DNA of 64,000 nucleotides. It comes from Actinomycetospora lemnae (GTDB lineage: Bacteria > Actinomycetota > Actinomycetes > Mycobacteriales > Pseudonocardiaceae). Positions 7,611-16,059 of this stretch are shown one piece after another (position 1 is the first letter of the stretch; the number at the start of each line of letters is the position of its first letter). A model generated the notes under the pieces. That model was not told the DNA's origin and ran no database searches. It saw nothing but the letters and a program-made list of their open reading frames with translations. Where the stretch lies: positions 372,001 to 436,000 of the forward strand of contig NZ_JAQZAO010000001.1 in NCBI RefSeq assembly GCF_028737315.1, read 5' to 3'. Made by a program: the position numbers and the translations under genes.

Positions 7611-9445
7611 GGGCGCAGCACCGTGACCACGCCGCGGTCGCCGTCGACGCGCACCCGGTCGCCGGTGCGGATCGTCGCGGTGGCCTGGCCGGTGCCGACG
7701 ACCGCGGGCATGCCGTACTCGCGGGCCACGATCGCCGCGTGCGACATCGTCCCGCCGATGTCGGAGACGGCCGCGGCGATCTTGCCGAACACCGGTCCCC
7801 AGCTCGGCGCGGTCACCGGGCAGACGAGGATCTCCCCCTCGCGGACGGCCCCGATGTCGTTGACGTTCATCAGCACGCGGGCGACGCCCTCGACCACGCC
7901 GGGCGACGCGGCGTACCCGCGGACCGTGTCCTCGTCGAGGTCCTCGGCGCCGAGCCAGGTCGCGATCGTCTCGTCGGTGACGCCCCAGAGCATCTTCACG
8001 GCCGGGTCGTTCATCGACTCCGGCACGGGGCCGAGCGCCGGCGGCGGCGACCAGCCCGCCAGCGCCGCGAGGATCTCCTTGCGCCGCGCGACGATCGGCT
8101 GCCAGTGCCGCGCACCGAGCTCCCGCCCGCCCGACGCCCACGCCAGCTGCACGTCGGCGAGCGCGTCCTCGACCTCGACGTGGCGCAGGTGGAAGACGTC
8201 GTCGGTCTCGGCCAGCACGCCGCGCTCGGCCAGCAGCGCGCCGAAGGCCCGGATCTTCTGGAAGAACCGCGTCGTGAACCAGTGCTCGCAGTAGAACTTG
8301 TGCGACTCGATGTACGGGAACACCTGCCGGCACAGCCCCAGCATCTGGTCGAAGGCGGCCTGCTCGTCCTCCGAGCCGAGCAGTGCCCGGTACTCGCCGG
8401 CGATCCGGTCGCGCTCCTGCGCCAGCCGCTCGGTCGGCCGCGTGAGGTCCTCCCCGGCCCGAATCTGCTCGACGTAGCGCGGCAGCGCCGCGAACGGGAC
8501 GGTCAGGTCGTCGGCCCACGACAGGTGGTGGTGGTAGAAGCCGTCGCCGACCGAGACGTTGAACCACGGGTCCTTCGCGGTCTCGAGCGCCGCGAGCCAC
8601 CGCCGGCCGGCGTCGCCCCGCGCGGCGAGGCCGCTGAGCACCTTGTCGGGCTCGCTGCCCTCGACGAACAGGTCGGCGAGGTCGAGCTCGACGGCCAGCC
8701 CGGCGAGCTTCTTCAGCTCGTCGTCGGGCCGGTACATGGTGACGTCCATGCCGGCGACCATCCGGGCCACCGTCTGGTCGCCCATCTCCGGGAACGCCTG
8801 CTGGCAGAACTCGAAGAACACGACGTAGGCGCCGTAGCCGAGCATGAGGAACTCGGTGTGGTGGTGCCACATCTTCGAGTAGAGGTCGATGCAGCGGTGG
8901 AACTCCTCGCGCAGCAGGTGGTTGCTGGCGTAGCCCCGCGACCCGGTCACCACCGCGAGGTCGTCCAGCTCGCCGAGGTGCGGCACCTCGACCGCCTCGA
9001 TCTCGGCGATCAGCGCCTCGATCCGCTGCTGCCAGCCGGCGTAGAGCTGGTCCCAGTGCGCGTAGTAGTGCCCGGCGCGCTCCTGGAAGTGCTCGAGGCG
9101 TGCCTCGACCTGCGCGGGGTCGGTGACGGGGTTGGCGGTGATGTAGACCCGCCCGTTGACGATGCGGTACTCGATGCCCAGCGTCGTCGGGAAGCTGAAC
9201 AGCCGCGCGGTGTTCGCCCCGATCGCGGTGTAGGGGATCTCCGAGGTCAGGCCGTCGAAGGCCGGGACCACCTCGGGGAAGTGCATCGAGTTGTAGAACC
9301 AGAACCGCCCGTCGTCCTCCGGCTGGAACCGGGAGAAGTACGGGTACATCTCCTCCCAGCCCTCGGCGCCCGCGACGGGCCCGATCTCGGACGGGAGCGG
9401 GAACCGCCCGTCGGGTGACGAGCCTGACCGGGCCGCGCTGCTCAT
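7607..9445 (-). CDS. PEP-utilising phosphohistidine kinase subunit, PpsA/HpeHI-type
   Basis: A 612-residue protein and the first gene of the operon. The C-terminal PEP-utilising mobile domain carries GGTMSHAAIV with the phosphorylatable His569, followed by EYGMPAVVGTG. The long N-terminal two thirds resembles the substrate-binding part of phenylphosphate synthase alpha and rifampicin phosphotransferase and contains many aromatic and His residues (for example WHHHTEF, FYHHHLSW). With the 353-residue ATP-binding subunit it should phosphorylate a phenolic hydroxyl, releasing AMP and phosphate. The ATG at 9445 is used; the divergent IclR gene starts 79 bp away. The family is clear, the phenolic ketone substrate inferred from context. 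Confidence 0.86.
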   Translation of the reverse strand: MSSAARSGSSPDGRFPLPSEIGPVAGAEGWEEMYPYFSRFQPEDDGRFWFYNSMHFPEVVPAFDGLTSEIPYTAIGANTARLFSFPTTLGIEYRIVNGRVYITANPVTDPAQVEARLEHFQERAGHYYAHWDQLYAGWQQRIEALIAEIEAVEVPHLGELDDLAVVTGSRGYASNHLLREEFHRCIDLYSKMWHHHTEFLMLGYGAYVVFFEFCQQAFPEMGDQTVARMVAGMDVTMYRPDDELKKLAGLAVELDLADLFVEGSEPDKVLSGLAARGDAGRRWLAALETAKDPWFNVSVGDGFYHHHLSWADDLTVPFAALPRYVEQIRAGEDLTRPTERLAQERDRIAGEYRALLGSEDEQAAFDQMLGLCRQVFPYIESHKFYCEHWFTTRFFQKIRAFGALLAERGVLAETDDVFHLRHVEVEDALADVQLAWASGGRELGARHWQPIVARRKEILAALAGWSPPPALGPVPESMNDPAVKMLWGVTDETIATWLGAEDLDEDTVRGYAASPGVVEGVARVLMNVNDIGAVREGEILVCPVTAPSWGPVFGKIAAAVSDIGGTMSHAAIVAREYGMPAVVGTGQATATIRTGDRVRVDGDRGVVTVLRP

Positions 9446-9493
9446 GGGCCGACCGTCGTCGAGCGGCCGGTGTGGGGCAAGCCACTCTTCTCA

Positions 9494-9518
9494 TAGGATG
9501 GAAAAGCTCTCCTAGCAT
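9494..9518. promoter_or_regulatory. Candidate IclR operator overlapping the regulator's own -10 box
   Basis: In the 79-bp space between the kinase operon and the IclR gene, TAGGA (9494-9498) and TCCTA (9510-9514) form a 5-bp inverted repeat with an 11-bp spacer. The right arm overlaps TAGCAT (9513-9518), a good -10 box lying 6 nt before the regulator GTG. Binding here could repress the regulator and control the operon on the other strand. No footprint is available, so this is a prediction. Confidence 0.45.
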
Positions 9519-9524
9519 CGGTCC

Positions 9525-10328
9525 GTGCCCCGCGACCACCGCCCGCCGGTCCGGACCGCTCCCGGGCGGTCGGCGACGTCGCGGGCGCTGTCGCTGCTCG
9601 ACGCCTTCGACGCGGGCCACCCGGCGCTGACGCTCTCCCAGCTCGCCCGCCGCGCGGGGATCCCGGTCGCGACGGCGCACCGCCTCCTCGGCGAGCTGTG
9701 CGCGGCGCGTCTGCTGGCGCGGCGCCGGGACGGGTCCTACGAGATCGGGGCGCGGGTCTGGCAGCTCGGGCTCCTCGCGCCGCCGACGTCGCTGCGCGAG
9801 GCGGCGCTGCCCCACCTCCAGGACCTCGTCGTCGCGACCGGCCACACGGTGCACCTGGCCGTGCTCGAGGGCCGCAGCGCCCTGGTCGTCGAGCGCCTCG
9901 CCCGCTCCCGCAGCCAGCCCACCCGCCACAGCCCGGGCGCCCACCTGCCCCTGCACTGCACCGCGGTCGGCAAGGTCCTGCTCGCGCACGCGCCGCCCGA
10001 GCTGCAGGTCGAGGTCCTGCGCGCGCCCGCCCGGTACACGCCCTGGACGGTGACCGACCCCGACGCGCTGCGCCGCCAGCTCGCGACGATCACGGCGGCG
10101 GGCTCGGCGCGCAGCACGCAGGAGCACCGGCCGGGCGTGTGGTCGGTGGCCATGCCGGTGACCGGTCCCGCCGGCATCGTCGCGGCCCTCGGCGTGCTCG
10201 CCCCGCTCACCGCACCCCGGCTCGCGAGTGCGCTCTCGCCGCTCGCGGCCGCCGCGGGGGCGATCGGCGCCTCGCTCGCGGACGTCGATCTCGGCGAGGC
10301 GACCGAGGCGCCGCTGCCGCCGGAGTGA
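9525..10328 (+). CDS. IclR family transcriptional regulator of the Hpe-like operon
   Basis: A 267-residue protein. The N-terminal winged helix (about 17-75) has the LSQLARRAGIPVATAHRLL recognition segment, and the C-terminal effector domain contains HCTAVGKVLLAH and QEHRPGVWSVAMPV, both IclR hallmarks. IclR regulators often control aromatic catabolism, and this one is divergent from the kinase/carboxylase operon. The GTG at 9525 is only 6 nt from a -10 box and has no ribosome site, suggesting a leaderless mRNA. A short Pro/Glu tail ends the protein. Confidence 0.92.
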   Translation: MPRDHRPPVRTAPGRSATSRALSLLDAFDAGHPALTLSQLARRAGIPVATAHRLLGELCAARLLARRRDGSYEIGARVWQLGLLAPPTSLREAALPHLQDLVVATGHTVHLAVLEGRSALVVERLARSRSQPTRHSPGAHLPLHCTAVGKVLLAHAPPELQVEVLRAPARYTPWTVTDPDALRRQLATITAAGSARSTQEHRPGVWSVAMPVTGPAGIVAALGVLAPLTAPRLASALSPLAAAAGAIGASLADVDLGEATEAPLPPE

Positions 10329-10453
10329 GGGCCTGGTGAGCGGCGTGTCCCGACCGTGACCCGGCGGCCGTTCATCGCCCCTGGTCCGGCGTCCGGGACC
10401 GGGGAAGACTCGACCCGCGTCCGCGTGCAGCGGGAACGGATCGGGGAGGGACC

Positions 10454-11497
10454 GTGGAGCGCAGCGAGGATGGAGCCGCAGACCGGACCGGGGCGGCGTC
10501 CCCGCCCGCGGCGTCGCGCCGGGCCCGCACCCCGTGGTGGGGCGCAGGCTTCGACGTCGTCAAGCGCGGCTTCGACCGCGAGCAGGTCGAGGAGGCCCTG
10601 GACAAGGCCGAGGCCGACCTGCGGGTGATGACCGCCGACCGCGACGCGATGGTCCGCGCCGAGGAGGCGGCCCGGGCGGAGCTGCGGTCCGTGCGCGCCG
10701 ACCTCGACCGCGTCGTGTCGGCCCCGCTGTCGATCGACGGGATCTCCGCGCGGCTCCAGCACCTGCTGCGGCTCGCGCAGGAGGAGGCCGAGCACATCCG
10801 GGTGACCGCCGCCGACGACGCCGCGACGCTCGGCGAGCAGGCCCGCGAGCGGGCCCGCGTCACCGAGCAGGAGGCCGTCGCCCGCGCCGAGGCGATCGTG
10901 GCGGAGGCCGACGAGCGCAGCGCCGCCCGCCTCGCCGCGGCGGCCGAGGAGGCGACGGTGATCGTGGCCGGCGCCGAGCAGCAGGCGCGGGCGATGCGCC
11001 GCGAGGCGACGCGGGCCCGCGACGAGGTCGCGCGGCAGCGCGCGGAGACCGAGGCCGAGCAGCGGGCCCTGGTCGAGCGCACCCGGGCGGAGGTCGACCG
11101 TCTCGAGCGCGCCGCGGCCGCGGACCGGGAGCGCCGCGACGCCGACGCCGAGACCCGCCGGCGGCGGGTCGAGGAGGACTTCACCACCAGCACGGAGGCG
11201 CGGCGTGCCGAGGCCGCCGCGGCGCTGGCCGACGCCGAGGAGCAGCGACGGCGGGCCGAGGACCGGGCGCGCGAGGTCGAGGCGGACGCCACGGCCCGGC
11301 TCGACGCGGCGACCCGGGCGGCGGCCGAGCTCGAGGAGCAGCGACGCCGCACGGCGGCCCAGCTCGCCGAGCTGCGGCGCACGCTCGAGCGCGCGCTCGC
11401 CGGACCCGCCGACCCCGGGGAGCCCGGCACCCGCACCGAACCCGCCGACCCCGCCGCCGACCCGGGCCCGCCCGACGCCACCCGGTCCGCCGCCTAG
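10454..11497 (+). CDS. DivIVA-domain coiled-coil protein
   Basis: A 347-residue protein. The segment GFDVVKRGFDREQVEEAL at residues 32-49 is the DivIVA-type N-terminal motif. Almost all of residues 45-320 is a charged Ala/Glu/Arg coiled coil, and the tail is Pro-rich. Such actinobacterial proteins bind curved membrane or scaffold polar growth and septation. The GTG start has GGGGAGGGACC just upstream. It is followed 5 bp later by a membrane protein gene, probably co-transcribed. It is not the canonical Wag31, whose N-terminal motif and position next to the division cluster are different. Confidence 0.78.
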   Translation: MERSEDGAADRTGAASPPAASRRARTPWWGAGFDVVKRGFDREQVEEALDKAEADLRVMTADRDAMVRAEEAARAELRSVRADLDRVVSAPLSIDGISARLQHLLRLAQEEAEHIRVTAADDAATLGEQARERARVTEQEAVARAEAIVAEADERSAARLAAAAEEATVIVAGAEQQARAMRREATRARDEVARQRAETEAEQRALVERTRAEVDRLERAAAADRERRDADAETRRRRVEEDFTTSTEARRAEAAAALADAEEQRRRAEDRAREVEADATARLDAATRAAAELEEQRRRTAAQLAELRRTLERALAGPADPGEPGTRTEPADPAADPGPPDATRSAA

Positions 11498-11502
11498 ACC
11501 CC

Positions 11503-12543
11503 GTGCCGCCGTCCCTCGGCCCGATCCGCGCGTGGACCGGCGCGACCGCCACGTCGCGGACGATCGGCGCGGTCCTGCTGCTCGGGCTCGGGGTCGAGGC
11601 CGTCCACCAGCTGCGCCGCGGCGACCACCCCACCGACCTGCCGATCGTCGACGACTGGCTGCACGCCGCCCTGATCCTCGCCTCCGCCGCCGTCTGCGCC
11701 GTCGGCGCGCACCGCCGGACGACACCGCCGTCGCGGGGCGCGTGGTGGTGCTTCGCGGCCGCCCTGCTGCTCTTCGGGCTCGGCGAGATCACGTGGGGCC
11801 TGCTCTACGCCGACGGCAGCGTGGTGCCCACACCGAACCCCACCGACGTGCTCTACCTCGCCACCTACCCGCTGTTCATGGCGGGTCTCGTGTGCATGGT
11901 GCGGGCCCGGGTGGTCGACGTCCCGTGGTACCGCTGGCTCGACGGCTTCGTCCTGGTCCTGCTCGTCGCGACCCCCGGCGTCCTGCTGGTGATCACGCCG
12001 GTGCTGGACACCTCGCCGATCGACCCCCTCGGCCGGTTCGTCGTCGTCGCCTACCCGCTGGGCGACGTCCTGCTGCTCGGCGCGCTGCTCGGCACCCTGC
12101 CGCTGATGTCGTGGCGCTTCGGCGGCAGCTGGCCGTGGGTGGGGCTCGGGCTGATCTGCCTCACCGTCGCCGACGCTACCTACAGCCTGTCGGTCGACGA
12201 CCTCGTCTCCCACGAGGGGCCCTACGACGTGCTGTGGAGCGCCGGGGCCCTCGCGTTCGCCGTCGGCTCCACCCGGTTGCCGCGGGGCCCGCAGCCGTCG
12301 CGGGAGATCACCGGCTGGCCCGCGATCGCCCTGCCCCTCATCGCCCAGCTGGTCGCGCTGGCCACCCAGGTCTACGGCTGGTACCGGCCGCTGCCGCCGG
12401 CCGAGCGGCTGCTGACCATCGCGGTGCTCCTCGTCGCGATCGCGCAGATCATCGTGTCCCGGCCGCGACCGGCACCGGTGGAGTCGGTGGAGGAGATCGA
12501 GGTCGCGGCCGAGGACGAGGTCGTGGTCAGCGATAGCCCGTGA
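11503..12543 (+). CDS. Polytopic membrane protein, function unknown
   Basis: A 346-residue protein from a GTG at 11503, 5 bp after the DivIVA-like gene. About eight to nine hydrophobic helices are visible between residues 15 and 320. The motif PNPTDVLYLATYPLF and the repeated acidic turn before helices recall membrane sensor regions found in front of actinobacterial GGDEF proteins, but no GGDEF or EAL domain is present. The C-terminal tail is acidic and Val-rich. Its last 17 bp overlap the convergent SDR gene. Confidence 0.72.
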   Translation: MPPSLGPIRAWTGATATSRTIGAVLLLGLGVEAVHQLRRGDHPTDLPIVDDWLHAALILASAAVCAVGAHRRTTPPSRGAWWCFAAALLLFGLGEITWGLLYADGSVVPTPNPTDVLYLATYPLFMAGLVCMVRARVVDVPWYRWLDGFVLVLLVATPGVLLVITPVLDTSPIDPLGRFVVVAYPLGDVLLLGALLGTLPLMSWRFGGSWPWVGLGLICLTVADATYSLSVDDLVSHEGPYDVLWSAGALAFAVGSTRLPRGPQPSREITGWPAIALPLIAQLVALATQVYGWYRPLPPAERLLTIAVLLVAIAQIIVSRPRPAPVESVEEIEVAAEDEVVVSDSP

Positions 12544-13468
12544 CGTCCGCCGGCTTCCCCGCGTCCTGCACCTCCACGATGTAGCGCCAGGCGTCGGGCC
12601 GCGAGCCGTCGAGGTCGGTGAACCCGTACACCTGCGCCAGGCCGCCGCTCGACAGCGACTCCCCGTTCCAGCGCGCCCGGTCCGGGTCCGCGGCGAGGGC
12701 GGCGACGGCGCGGCCGACGAAGCGCGGCGTCTCCGAGATCGCGAAGTGGGGCTCGGCGTCGAGGGCGTCGCGCCAGGTGTCCTCCCGCACCCCGAACATC
12801 TCCAGCATCATCTCCGAGCGCAGCCACCCCGGGGTCAGCGAGACCGCCGCCGCGCCGTGCTCCGCCAGGTCCTGGGCGTGCGACCACCCCATCCGGTTCA
12901 CCGCCACCTTGGCGAGGTCGTAGAACGGCGAGATCCGGTAGGTGACGGCGTTGTACTCCGCGGTGCCGTCGGTCATCTCGACCAGCAGCCCGCCGGGCCG
13001 GCGGATGAGCAGCGGGAGCGCGAAGTGCGTCGTCACGAGGTGGGTGTCGACGGCGAGGTGGAGCATCCGCAGCCCCTTGTCGAGGTCGTGCTCCCACACC
13101 GGGGTGCCCCACTCGACGAGCAGCTCGCCGCCCCACACGTCGTTGACCAGCACGTCGAGGCGTCCCTGCTCCCGGTCGATCCGCTCCACCAGCGCCCGGA
13201 CCTCGTCGTGGACGAGGTGGTCGGTCGGGACCGCGATGCCCGTGCCCCCGGCCCGGTCGACGAGCTCGGCGGTCTCCTCGATCGTCTCGGGGCGGTCGTA
13301 CTCGGAGCGGCGCCCGGCGGTGGAGCGCCCGGTGACGTAGACCGTGGCGCCCGCGGCGCCCAGCTCCACCGCGACGCCCCGGCCCGCCCCGCGCGTCGCC
13401 CCGGCCACCAGGGCCACGCGGCCCGCGAGCCGCCCGGTGTCACCGTGCCCCTCGTCGTGGCGGTCCAT
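12527..13468 (-). CDS. SDR family oxidoreductase
   Basis: A 313-residue short-chain dehydrogenase/reductase. The cofactor motif GATRGAGRG lies at residues 23-31, followed by a GRS turn that suggests NADP(H). The catalytic YxxxK is YDLAK in the middle third, and VNDVWGGE replaces the usual NNAG. The sequence resembles the actinobacterial SDRs with a C-terminal extension containing WNGESLSSGGLAQ. The substrate is unknown. Its start lies 29 bp inside the DJ-1 gene on the same strand, and the two are probably one transcript. Confidence 0.86.
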   Translation of the reverse strand: MDRHDEGHGDTGRLAGRVALVAGATRGAGRGVAVELGAAGATVYVTGRSTAGRRSEYDRPETIEETAELVDRAGGTGIAVPTDHLVHDEVRALVERIDREQGRLDVLVNDVWGGELLVEWGTPVWEHDLDKGLRMLHLAVDTHLVTTHFALPLLIRRPGGLLVEMTDGTAEYNAVTYRISPFYDLAKVAVNRMGWSHAQDLAEHGAAAVSLTPGWLRSEMMLEMFGVREDTWRDALDAEPHFAISETPRFVGRAVAALAADPDRARWNGESLSSGGLAQVYGFTDLDGSRPDAWRYIVEVQDAGKPADVTGYR

Positions 13469-14852
13469 GTCGGTCCCCTCCCTCGTCGGTGGTGGTCGAC
13501 AGCGTGGACGAGGACACCGACAGTGCCGCCCTCCGGCGGGCGCGGCCCCGCCGACGGGCGGCGGCCACGAGCACCACGACGGCGGCGCCGGGCAGCAGCA
13601 GGGCGACGAGGACGACGGTCGGCGCCCACGGCCAGCGCGGTCCGGCGAGCACGAGGCCCTCGGTGGGCAGTTCGATGACCGTCGCCACCCAACGGGCGGT
13701 CGCGGTGTCGGTGGTGCGGGCGAGGTCGGTGACGACGGCGTCGTAGGCGAACGCCGGCGGGTGGTGGACGTACTCCGGCGGCGGCGCGGCGACGGGAGCG
13801 GCGATCGGGCGCGCGGCGGCGCCGGGGACGACGAGGCGGTCGATCCGCGACGACCCGGCGGCCAGGTTGTCGCGCGGCAGGAAGGTCAGGCCGTGCCGCG
13901 ACCGGATCGGGGCGCCGTCGACGCCCAGGGCGAGGGTGCGCGTGGCCAGCGACTGCCCGCCGTAGGCGTCGAAGACCGAGGCGAGCTCGGTCTCGGCCAC
14001 ACCGTCGTCGAGCAGGACGCCGACCGTCGCCGGGGCCCAGCGGTAGCCGGCGTTGAGGATCGCGGCCGGGTCGGGCACGGCGGGCCGGTCCTGGGCCGAC
14101 GGGTCCTCGCGGAAGTGCGTCCAGCCCACCCGAGCCGCGGCCCGGTCGGCGACGGCGGGCCCGGCGAGGCGCTCGACGACGTGCAGGGTGCCGTCGACAC
14201 CGGCGAGGATGCCGGCGGTGGAGACGACGTCGCCGTCGTCGACCACCCGCTGCCCGCGCACCCAGTCGACGGCCGGGTAGCGCGACGCGTAGCGGCCGAG
14301 CCGGTTCCAGTGGCTGGTCGCCGGGCGCCCGTCGAGGAGGCCGGCGGCGGCCACCGTCCCGGCGCCGTTGCAGACGCTGAGCACCAGGGCGCCCCGCTCG
14401 GCCTGCCCACGCAGCCAGCCGACCACGGGGGCGATCGTCGGCTCCTCGTCGTCGGGCGGGGCCGGGACGACGACGAGGTCGGCGCGCGCGGTGCGGGCGG
14501 CCAGCTCCTCGAACGTCAGGTCGGGGACGAGGTCGAGACCCCCGGTCAGCGGCAGCGGCCGGCGCTGCGGGGCGACGACGTAGAGGTTGAACCGCCCGGA
14601 CTCCGCGAGGACCTGGTACGGGGCGAGGACGTCGGAGACCAGGCCGCCGCGGTCCCCGACCACGACCACCGCGGTCGGCCTGTCCGGGTCGTGCGGCGGC
14701 GGCGTGGGCGCCGGGACGACCCGGACCGGGCCCGGCGTGTACGGGTCGGTGAACGCGCGCGGCGCCGCAATCGCCGCGCCCACGGCCGGGAGCAGCAGGA
14801 CGGTGACGAGCGCGGCGAGCACCGACGCGGTGCGGCGCAGCACGGGGGGCAC
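13440..14852 (-). CDS. Exported double DJ-1/PfpI-domain protein with C-terminal membrane anchor
   Basis: A 470-residue protein. A hydrophobic N-terminal segment (about 8-30) looks like a signal anchor, and another near 420-445 precedes a strongly basic end. The region between holds a DJ-1/PfpI GATase1-like domain with LSVCNGAGTVAAAGLLDGR, where the nucleophile-elbow cysteine is intact and TSHW follows as in AraC-type DJ-1 domains. A second partial DJ-1-like unit (VGVLLDDGVAETELAS) lacks the cysteine. The topology suggests an extracytoplasmic domain between two membrane segments. A small membrane protein gene lies 13 bp upstream. The function is not known. Confidence 0.75.
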   Translation of the reverse strand: MPPVLRRTASVLAALVTVLLLPAVGAAIAAPRAFTDPYTPGPVRVVPAPTPPPHDPDRPTAVVVVGDRGGLVSDVLAPYQVLAESGRFNLYVVAPQRRPLPLTGGLDLVPDLTFEELAARTARADLVVVPAPPDDEEPTIAPVVGWLRGQAERGALVLSVCNGAGTVAAAGLLDGRPATSHWNRLGRYASRYPAVDWVRGQRVVDDGDVVSTAGILAGVDGTLHVVERLAGPAVADRAAARVGWTHFREDPSAQDRPAVPDPAAILNAGYRWAPATVGVLLDDGVAETELASVFDAYGGQSLATRTLALGVDGAPIRSRHGLTFLPRDNLAAGSSRIDRLVVPGAAARPIAAPVAAPPPEYVHHPPAFAYDAVVTDLARTTDTATARWVATVIELPTEGLVLAGPRWPWAPTVVLVALLLPGAAVVVLVAAARRRGRARRRAALSVSSSTLSTTTDEGGDRHGPPRRGAR

Positions 14853-14865
14853 GGGAGCGGCGCCG

Positions 14866-15288
14866 CTAGAGCCCGTACTCGTGGCGGCGCCACAGCATCG
14901 CGAGCAGCATCAGCGGGAACATGATCACGTGGCCGGCGACCATCAGCGCCGACCCCGGCAGGACGCCGAGGCCGTAGGGCACCAGCAGCGCCACGAACGG
15001 CAGGGACATGACCGCCGCCATCTCGGCGATCCGCGGCCACCGGTGCCGGCGCAGCGCCATCCACAGCACCATCGCGACGGTCATGTCGGTGGCCATGACG
15101 ACCGCGTGCACACCCTCCGACGCGACCCAGGCCGCGGGCCACAGCGGCGCCAGCGCCACCATCCCGACGACCATGGCGACGACCATCTCCAGGTAGTGGC
15201 CGGCGAAGCGGGTGAGGCGCCGGGCGCGGGGCGCCGGGGCCGGGGCGGCGGCGAGCGCCGCGTCGCCCCTGCGCGGGTCGACGGTCAT
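14866..15288 (-). CDS. Small membrane protein, four predicted helices
   Basis: A 140-residue protein with hydrophobic segments roughly at 32-50, 57-75, 88-108 and 113-132, rich in Met and Ala. His residues (GHYLEMVV, HAVVMATDM, GHVIMF) are spaced in the helices, so metal or haem binding is possible but unproven. It sits immediately upstream of the DJ-1 membrane protein on the same strand and could be its partner. I do not recognise a named family. Confidence 0.7.
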   Translation of the reverse strand: MTVDPRRGDAALAAAPAPAPRARRLTRFAGHYLEMVVAMVVGMVALAPLWPAAWVASEGVHAVVMATDMTVAMVLWMALRRHRWPRIAEMAAVMSLPFVALLVPYGLGVLPGSALMVAGHVIMFPLMLLAMLWRRHEYGL

Positions 15289-15365
15289 GCGGTCCTCCCT
15301 GTCGTGGCGGTGACGACGAGGGTCGGGCGCGGCGGGGTCGCGGCCGTAGGCCGGAGGTCACGGGT

Positions 15366-15392
15366 GGGGGTCACGGCCGTGGCGTGACCCCC
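15366..15392 (-). terminator. Hairpin terminator after the NarL-type two-component genes
   Basis: GGGGGTCACG (15366-15375) pairs perfectly with CGTGACCCCC (15383-15392) around a 7-nt loop, 13 bp beyond the response regulator stop. No T run follows, which is usual in such GC-rich genomes. Confidence 0.55.
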
Positions 15393-15405
15393 CGGTCCGC
15401 AGGGC

Positions 15406-16059
15406 TCAGAGCAGGTCGAGCTCGCGCGCCCGCAGGGCGGCCTGGGTGCGGTCGCGGACGCCGAGCTTGGCGAGCACGTTGGTCACGTGGTTCTTCACCG
15501 TGCCCTCGGCGAGGAAGAGGCGGGCGGCCATCTCGCGGTTGCTGCGACCGTCGGCGATCAGCCGCACGATCTCCCGCTCCCGCTCGGAGAGGGGCACCAC
15601 GAGGGGCCGCTCCGCCGGCGTCTCCTCGCGCAGGTGGCGGGCGACGCGGGCGACGACCTTCGCCGCGACCGTGGGGGCGAGCACCGACTCGCCGCGCGCC
15701 GCGGCCTGCACCGCCTCGAGCAGCCGGGCCGAGGAAACGTCCTTCAGCAGGTAGCCGATCGCCCCGGCCCGCAGGGCGGCGAAGACGTCCTCGTCGTCGT
15801 CGAACGTCGTCAGCGCGATGACGTGCACGCCCGGGTGCTCGGCGCGCAGCCGGCGGGTGGCCGCGACGCCGTCGAGCACCGGCATCCGCAGGTCCATGAG
15901 CACGACGTCCGGGGCGAGCACCGCGACCCGGTCGAGCGCCTCGCGGCCGTCCCCGGCCTCGCCGACGACCTCGACGCCCTCGCTCGCGCCCAGCAACGTG
16001 CCCAGCGCCTCGCGGAACAGGGCCTGGTCATCGACGAGCAGCACGCGCACCGCGCTCAC
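15406..16059 (-). CDS. NarL/LuxR family response regulator
   Basis: A 217-residue protein. The receiver domain (3-120) has the acidic pair DD at 10-11, the phospho-acceptor Asp56 in VLMDLRMP and the Lys of YLLKD. The LuxR HTH lies near 152-210 with SEREREIVRLIADGRSNREMA and VKNHVTNVLAKLGV. The GTG at 16059 overlaps the sensor kinase stop by 4 bp, making a classic kinase-regulator pair. Targets are unknown. Confidence 0.93.
   Translation of the reverse strand: MSAVRVLLVDDQALFREALGTLLGASEGVEVVGEAGDGREALDRVAVLAPDVVLMDLRMPVLDGVAATRRLRAEHPGVHVIALTTFDDDEDVFAALRAGAIGYLLKDVSSARLLEAVQAAARGESVLAPTVAAKVVARVARHLREETPAERPLVVPLSEREREIVRLIADGRSNREMAARLFLAEGTVKNHVTNVLAKLGVRDRTQAALRARELDLL

Noticed and set aside
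7607-9445. Rifampicin phosphotransferase
   Set aside because: That enzyme is one chain with its ATP-binding domain; here the parts are separate, sized like phenylphosphate synthase and HpeHI, and are in an operon with a carboxylase.
11503-12543. Diguanylate cyclase
   Set aside because: The membrane part recalls sensors of GGDEF proteins but no GGDEF or EAL motif follows, and the protein ends after the last helix.
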